Positions 44,803-46,190 of a DNA stretch of 46,190 nt are shown here, in pieces (the first letter of the stretch is position 1; each line of letters opens with the position of its first letter). The notes below the pieces were generated by a model. The model saw nothing but the letters and a program-made list of their open reading frames with translations, did no database searches and was not told the DNA's origin. The translations under genes were made by a program, and so were the position numbers. The DNA lies in the NCBI GenBank assembly GCA_020832805.1, contig JAFIED010000012.1:1-46190 (forward strand), read 5' to 3'. The DNA is from Pararhodobacter sp. GTDB taxonomy: Bacteria > Pseudomonadota > Alphaproteobacteria > Rhodobacterales > Rhodobacteraceae.

Positions 44803-45064
44803 GAGATGCAAGGAGGAAGTTGAACAGATGAACAGGTGATCGAGCGCGGTCTTCTGTCAGGCCTCTCGGTTGCGGCCTTCCAATCTGCCGCGGGCCGGTA
44901 TGGTGATCAGCGGACAGGGTCCAAATCTGGCCTCAGAGCTCGGTGGCTCTCAGCGGATTTCTGGTTTTCCCCGTCCAGATCTCATCGATCGTATTGCCCA
45001 TGCTGGTCGTCGCCTTCTCGCACCTCTCTCACACCGATGCCGTTTCGCGATCCGCCTGATACCC
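44803..45064 (-). ncRNA. Candidate bridge RNA region of the IS1111-group element
   Basis: This 262-bp stretch between the transposase stop and the inverted repeat holds no convincing gene; frames open on either strand are short and resemble nothing. In IS1111-group elements the non-coding bridge RNA that specifies target and donor DNA is encoded on this side of the transposase. Visible structure: a hairpin AGAGC-TCGGTG-GCTCT near 44935-44950 and repeated CCAGA/CCAAATCTGG segments around 44920-44990. Exact ends and loops cannot be fixed by reading alone. Confidence 0.45.
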
Positions 45065-46096
45065 TCAGTCGGCTACGGCCAGCACCGGATCTCGGTAATC
45101 CTCGCCCCGCGTCAGCATGGCCCAAATTGCACGCGCCATCTTGTTCGCTAGCGCGATGGCGACGAGCATCTTCGGCTTGCGCTCGAGCATGCGTGCCAGC
45201 CACGATCCCGGCCGGATGGACTTCCTGCCAAGCCATGTCAGGCGAGACATCGCACCGACGATCAGCAAGCGTCGGATGTCGGCCTGGCCGGCCTTCGTCA
45301 CGCGCCCCAGGCGCTGCTTGCCGCCGGTTGAGTTCTGGCGGGGCACCAGACCCAGCCAGGCGGCAAAGTCGCGCCCGCACCGGAAGCTCTCCAGGGGCGG
45401 CGCGAAGGCTTCGACGGCGAGGGCCGTGATGGGACCCACGCCCGGCATCGTCTGTAACCGGCGCGCGGTTTCCGTGTCCTCGGCGGTCGCCCTGATGCGT
45501 TTCATCAGAGCATTGATGCGCGCCGTCTTCTCGGCAATCTGCTGGAGCAGGTCGCCGCAGATGTCACGAACGAGGTCTGGCAGATGATTGTCTGTGTCTT
45601 CCACGATGGCCTCGATCCGCCGGAGGCTGGCGATCCCGATCGGCAGGACATGACCGTATTCGTACAGGTAGGACCGGAGGGCATTCACCAGCTCGGTGCG
45701 CTGATGGACGAGTTGCTCCCGCGTCCGGAACAGTAGTGCGCGGGCCTGCTGCTCGGCGCTCTTGGGTTCGACGAACCGCATCTCCGGACGCTGTGCCGCT
45801 TCGACGATGGCTTCGGCATCGGCAGCATCATTCTTCTGCCGCTTCACGAAGGGTTTGACATAGACAGGGGCGATCAGCCGAACGTCATGACCAAGTGGGG
45901 CCAGTTCCCGCGCCCAGTGATGGGCGCCGCCGCAGGCTTCCATCACGACGACGGCCGGAGCCTGTGACGCCATGAAGGACAAGAACTGCGCACGGGTCAA
46001 TTTTCGACGGTACTTCACCCTGCCGTTCATTGTCGCTGCGTGGATCTGAAAACTGTTCTTTGCAAGATCCACCCCGACCATCGTATCCTTTGCCAT
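45065..46096 (-). CDS. IS110-family transposase (IS1111 group), intact
   Basis: A 343-residue recombinase. The N-terminal RuvC-like domain has the DEDD residues Asp10 (VGVDLAKN), Glu53 (VVMEACGG), Asp90 and Asp93 (NDAADAEAI). A coiled-coil linker covers about 165-205, and the C-terminal Tnp domain begins at MPGVGPITA and contains the candidate catalytic Ser256 in RQNSTGGKQ. The wording of the N-terminal half (EACGGAHHWARELAPLGHDVRLI, YVKPFVKRQKND) closely resembles IS4321/IS5075-type transposases of the IS1111 group. The start is ATG 46096; the longer frame to 46147 overlaps the terminal region. No frameshift or stop interrupts it, so it may be active. Confidence 0.93.
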   Translation of the reverse strand: MAKDTMVGVDLAKNSFQIHAATMNGRVKYRRKLTRAQFLSFMASQAPAVVVMEACGGAHHWARELAPLGHDVRLIAPVYVKPFVKRQKNDAADAEAIVEAAQRPEMRFVEPKSAEQQARALLFRTREQLVHQRTELVNALRSYLYEYGHVLPIGIASLRRIEAIVEDTDNHLPDLVRDICGDLLQQIAEKTARINALMKRIRATAEDTETARRLQTMPGVGPITALAVEAFAPPLESFRCGRDFAAWLGLVPRQNSTGGKQRLGRVTKAGQADIRRLLIVGAMSRLTWLGRKSIRPGSWLARMLERKPKMLVAIALANKMARAIWAMLTRGEDYRDPVLAVAD

Positions 46097-46107
46097 GGTT
46101 GCCGTCC
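46096..46107. repeat. Third, imperfect copy of the IS terminal repeat at the transposase start
   Basis: TGGTTGCCGTCC matches the terminal repeat TGGTTGCCGCCC at 11 of 12 bases. It overlaps the transposase start codon and ribosome binding region and can pair with the repeat at 46166-46178 to form a stem in a transcript entering from outside. Confidence 0.6.
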
Positions 46108-46165
46108 TTTCCGCACAGTGGCTGTGAACACCACCACTTTGGCACATTTCGATGCCGTCAGGTCA

Positions 46166-46178
46166 GGGCGGCAACCAC
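46166..46178. repeat. IS1111-group subterminal inverted repeat, transposase 5' side
   Basis: GGGCGGCAACCAC; exact reverse complement of 44790-44802. It lies 70 bp upstream of the transposase start and 12 bases from the window edge. Confidence 0.8.
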
Positions 46179-46190
46179 CCCATCTGGCCT

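Larger units (their letters stand above)
44790..46178 (-). mobile_element. IS1111-group (IS110 family) insertion sequence, apparently complete
   Basis: The element is delimited by perfect 13-bp inverted repeats, GTGGTTGCCGCCC at 44790-44802 and its complement at 46166-46178. The true tips lie a few bases outside these repeats, as in the IS1111 group where repeats are subterminal. Inside are the transposase (45065-46096, minus) and about 260 bp of non-coding DNA on its 3' side. A CT dinucleotide occurs just outside both repeats (44788-44789 and 46184-46185) and might be the recombined core, which is speculative. There is no target-site duplication of the usual kind, as expected for a DEDD-serine recombinase element. 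Confidence 0.75.

Noticed and set aside
44836-45429. Open frames on the plus strand over the IS non-coding end and transposase
   Set aside because: They cross the transposase gene in antisense, are Ser/Arg/Pro-rich and fit no family; the non-coding end is better explained by a bridge RNA.
1-46190. CRISPR arrays, rRNA genes, prophage or toxin-antitoxin modules
   Set aside because: No regularly spaced direct repeats, no rRNA-like sequence and no phage structural or toxin-antitoxin pair could be recognised.

Overview
The window reads as a chromosomal segment of a high-GC alphaproteobacterium, most likely a member of the Rhodobacterales (Roseobacter/Rhodobacter relatives). Pointers are the divergent fnrL / hemN-type pair with a shared FNR box, the small Rhodobacterales-type DUF2794 and DUF6525-like proteins, a membrane-anchored CycM-like cytochrome c, a REC-PP2C phosphatase like the RbaY protein of Rhodobacter, and an IS element of the IS1111 group. 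These are family-level impressions from reading the proteins; no database was searched.

Layout. (1) 1-4675: a minus-strand acyl-CoA catabolic operon (two HSD10-like SDRs, acyl-CoA synthetase, thiolase running off the left edge) divergent from a TetR regulator, with a palindrome between them. (2) 4782-6312: a decayed patch downstream of tRNA-Lys(UUU): a MarR gene with a nonsense codon, an internally deleted IS630 relic that kept both inverted repeats, and a frameshifted small gene. (3) 6328-13694: housekeeping and transport genes (MATE exporter, NicO-type Ni/Co transporter, HtpX, a methyltransferase, a PfkB/adenosine-type kinase coupled to endonuclease III, an MFS transporter). (4) 13851-20145: an Ada-like AraC-methyltransferase fusion, OmpA-like lipoprotein, FadR-type regulator, HspQ, an SLT-like lipoprotein, a LolA-like protein with a Tat-type signal, and a COG0523 zinc GTPase behind a clear Zur-box-like palindrome. 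(5) 20218-26654: aldehyde dehydrogenase with an array of GAAC/GTTC half sites upstream, HIT protein, RluA, DUF2794, I78-inhibitor lipoprotein, SmpB, FnrL and oxygen-independent coproporphyrinogen oxidase. (6) 26707-33845: a yejABEF peptide ABC importer operon with a glycosyltransferase translationally coupled at its end. (7) 34051-44708: CycM-like cytochrome, prephenate dehydratase, NudC, CpdB-like phosphodiesterase, a DMGDH/GcvT-type flavoprotein, a REC-PP2C phosphatase divergent from an Hpt protein, and threonine ammonia-lyase. (8) about 44790-46178: an apparently intact IS1111-group (IS110 family) element with 13-bp subterminal inverted repeats.

The most interesting signal is the IS1111-group element at the right edge. 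Its DEDD and serine motifs are intact, its subterminal repeats are perfect, it has about 260 bp of non-coding DNA after the transposase where a bridge RNA would be expected, and an extra copy of the repeat covers the transposase start codon. Next come the REC-PP2C/Hpt pair, the Zur and FNR sites, and the operator-like array in front of the aldehyde dehydrogenase. No CRISPR array, rRNA operon, prophage or obvious defence island is visible.
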